From assembly GCA_903934745.1 (NCBI GenBank), contig CAIZOZ010000391.1:1-8892 (forward strand): 8,892 bases of DNA, read 5' to 3'. The notes beneath the pieces are model-generated. The model was not told where the DNA came from. It made no database searches and saw nothing but the letters and a program-made list of their open reading frames with translations. Of this stretch, positions 7,337 to 8,892 are shown piece after piece; within the stretch, counting starts at the first letter, position 1; the number at the start of each line of letters is the position of its first letter. The position numbers were made by a program, and so were the translations under genes. The stretch comes from an uncultured cyanobacterium. Lineage in GTDB: Bacteria > Cyanobacteriota > Cyanobacteriia > PCC-6307 > Cyanobiaceae.

Positions 7337-7792
7337 ATGGCTTTTTCAGCCCACAGCACCGCCCTGCTGGAGGCCAAGCGCCGCAGCGGTCTCAGCTTCG
7401 CTGATCTGGGTGCACGCCTGGGCCAGGACGAGGTATGGGTGGCGAGTCTCCTGTACGGCCAGGCCAGCGCCGCAGCGGACCAGGCCGAGGCCTTGCTCGA
7501 CGCCCTGCAGCTGCCGCAGGCTGAGCGGCCGGCCTTGATCGCGGCGCTCACCACCTATCCCGTCAAGGGAGCCCTCGATCCGGCGATCCCCACCGATCCG
7601 TTGCTGTATCGCTTCCACGAGATCCTGCAGGTCTACGGCCTGCCGCTCAAGGATGTGATCCAGGAGAAGTTCGGCGACGGCATCATGTCGGCCATCGACT
7701 TCACCCTCACCGTGGACAAACAGGACGATCCCAGGGGCGATCGGGTGGTGGTGACGATGAATGGCAAGTTTCTGCCCTATCGCAAGTGGTGA
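7337..7792 (+). CDS. cynS: cyanase (cyanate hydratase)
   Basis: Cyanase converts cyanate and bicarbonate to CO2 and carbamate, which breaks down to ammonia and CO2, giving the cell nitrogen and removing a toxic ion. The 151-residue protein is close to the E. coli length of 156. The N-terminal part (about 1-75) is a helical DNA-binding-like fold without DNA-binding function. The C-terminal catalytic part has PTDPLLYRFHEILQVYG, then KDVIQEKFGDGIMSAIDF. The catalytic triad is present as R92, E95 and S118. The ending VTMNGKFLPYRKW is of cyanobacterial type. The ATG at 7337-7339 fits the family N-terminus; the frame is open upstream but lies antisense to mobA. No cynABD transporter genes are in the window. 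I found no exact NtcA site (GTA-N8-TAC) upstream. Its stop abuts that of the NarM fusion gene. Confidence 0.96.
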   Translation: MAFSAHSTALLEAKRRSGLSFADLGARLGQDEVWVASLLYGQASAAADQAEALLDALQLPQAERPALIAALTTYPVKGALDPAIPTDPLLYRFHEILQVYGLPLKDVIQEKFGDGIMSAIDFTLTVDKQDDPRGDRVVVTMNGKFLPYRKW

Positions 7793-8892
7793 TCAGGGGC
7801 TTGACGCCAGCAGGCCGAACTCGGCCAGGGCCCGCGGCAGATTGCGATGCTCATGCCCAGGGTGACTGAGTTTCACCAGGGCGAAGCGCTGCAGTTCGTC
7901 GAGTTCGGCCCAGCTCGTGATGGAGATCGTCAGGCCCAGCTGGACGCAGGATGCGACCAGCACCGGCGGCAGTTGGTCGGCCAGCTGCCAGGCTTCGCCG
8001 CACGGCCGTGGCAGCTCCTTCGCCCTACCGGCTGTCAGTTGATCGGTGCGCTCCAGCAGCTGGGCCCGCAGGGCCTCAATCGCGGCCGGGTCGTCGGCCC
8101 AGGCCAGCAGCCCGGCTCGCTCGCTGTCGCCGAGCTCACTCCAGTGCTGCAGTTTTAGCTTCACCCCAGCCAGATCGAGTTTGCGCCGCACCGCCATCGG
8201 CAGGCAGCGCAGATCGTCGACGAAATCGGCCTCGAAGCCAAAGCAGCGCCGCGGCCGCTCCAGCCGGGCGCTGCAGGCCTGGCGCCAGCGCTCCACCGCG
8301 CCCTCAACCAGCAGCGCCTCGGCCTGTTCCAGCCCCTCCGCCAATGTGGTGGCCAGCCCCGCCCGCCAGAGCTGGAAGCCGCCGTTCCAGAGCAGGCTGT
8401 CCCGCAGCGGTCCGTCGCCCACCAGGGCCGCCAGGGCCTGGTCACGCCAGATCGCCAGGCTGGTGAGCTCCAGCTCCGGCCCCCGCAGGCCGTGATCCCG
8501 CGCCTGCAGGAGCAGCCGCTCCGGCAGCGCCTGCCCGGCGCGGCGATGGGCGGCGATCGCCACCCGGCTGGTGGGCAGATCGACGCCCCCCTCCAGCCCC
8601 TTGATCATCAGCACCTCCGCCTGCCCCACAGCCTCCAGGGCCTGCCAGGCCAAGGCTTCGGTGGGGGCGTGCACGAAGCCGCTCACCTGCAGATCGCTTT
8701 CGAGGCAGCAGCTCCAGAGCAGCTCCAGGGTGGCGAGCGGTGGGCGCTTGCCGATCTGACGGCGGATCGGAATCAGCCGTTCGGCCGCCGCGAAGTGGCG
8801 CGGCTGGTGCAGCAGAGCCAGGCCGCAGGATGCAAAGCCGGCCTGCACCGCCGGCCAGGCCAGCTGGCGCAGCTCGAGGCCGAGGGCGGCCA
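7793..8892 (-). CDS. TrpD-like (anthranilate phosphoribosyltransferase family) / NarM fusion protein, 5' end outside window
   Basis: One uninterrupted frame of 365 residues runs from the right edge to a TGA at 7793-7795. The first part, 8892 to about 8260, matches the C-terminal portion of the TrpD-like/YbiB (glycosyltransferase family 3) proteins: QPRHFAAAERLIPIRRQIGK, RPPLATLELLW, LMIKGLEGGVDLP, RDHGLRGPELEL and LLWNGGFQLW. The second part, about 8245 to 7808, is a full-length NarM domain (nitrate reductase-associated protein): CFGFEADFVDDLRCLPMAV, RRKLDLAGVKLKLQHW, then LQRFALVKLSHPGHEHRNLPRALAEFGLL. NarM is needed for nitrate reductase activity in cyanobacteria. The two are normally separate genes. 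No stop and no ATG lies at the junction. A GTG at 8294-8296 with GAGGG about 5 bases upstream could give an independent NarM of 167 residues. The function of the TrpD-like part is unknown. A sequencing error that removed a stop is possible. Confidence 0.88.
   Translation of the reverse strand, partial: AALGLELRQLAWPAVQAGFASCGLALLHQPRHFAAAERLIPIRRQIGKRPPLATLELLWSCCLESDLQVSGFVHAPTEALAWQALEAVGQAEVLMIKGLEGGVDLPTSRVAIAAHRRAGQALPERLLLQARDHGLRGPELELTSLAIWRDQALAALVGDGPLRDSLLWNGGFQLWRAGLATTLAEGLEQAEALLVEGAVERWRQACSARLERPRRCFGFEADFVDDLRCLPMAVRRKLDLAGVKLKLQHWSELGDSERAGLLAWADDPAAIEALRAQLLERTDQLTAGRAKELPRPCGEAWQLADQLPPVLVASCVQLGLTISITSWAELDELQRFALVKLSHPGHEHRNLPRALAEFGLLASSP
8553..8560. repeat. HIP1 octamer GCGATCGC
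   Basis: Exact HIP1 palindrome in the TrpD-like portion of the fusion gene. Confidence 0.85.

Overview
The window looks like part of a molybdenum-cofactor (Moco) and nitrogen-assimilation island from a GC-rich unicellular cyanobacterium of the Synechococcus/Cyanobium type. Three things support this: a NarM-type nitrate reductase-associated domain and a cyanase with a cyanobacterial-style C-terminus; cyanobacterial-style Phd/RelE toxin-antitoxin proteins; and five exact copies of the cyanobacterial HIP1 octamer GCGATCGC counted by eye. Assignment to a genus is inference.

Layout. 1-192 (+) is the 3' end of moeA. 235-1348 (-) is a compact set read leftwards: moaD, moaE and a small protein of dimeric alpha/beta-barrel (ABM-like) type. 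1438-4789 (+) reads rightwards: moaB, a dithiol glutaredoxin, and a large FdhF/YdeP-family molybdopterin oxidoreductase. 4774-5943 (-) is moaA, whose 3' end overlaps the oxidoreductase gene by 16 bases. 6024-6571 (+) is a Phd/YefM antitoxin and RelE/YafQ-type toxin pair lodged between moaA and mobA. 6664-7254 (-) is mobA and 7337-7792 (+) is cynS. 7793-8892 (-, open at the right edge) is one unbroken frame that joins the end of an anthranilate-phosphoribosyltransferase-like protein to a complete NarM domain. There is no stretch over 300 bases without a gene; the longest spacers are 80-123 bases.

How the genes fit together. MoaA starts Moco synthesis from GTP, MoaD and MoaE add the dithiolene sulfurs, MoaB (MogA-like) adenylylates molybdopterin, MoeA inserts molybdenum, and MobA adds GMP towards bis-MGD. 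moaC and moeB are needed for the pathway but are not in this window. Likely users of the cofactor are the FdhF/YdeP enzyme seen here and a nitrate reductase (NarB), implied by NarM but not seen. Cyanase adds a second route to ammonium. The toxin-antitoxin pair looks like a later insertion.

Most of the content is a recognisable pathway. The points most worth checking are the in-frame TrpD-like/NarM fusion, the FdhF/YdeP enzyme placed with a glutaredoxin inside the Moco cluster, the small ABM-like protein downstream of moaDE, and a short coding-like tail behind the toxin.
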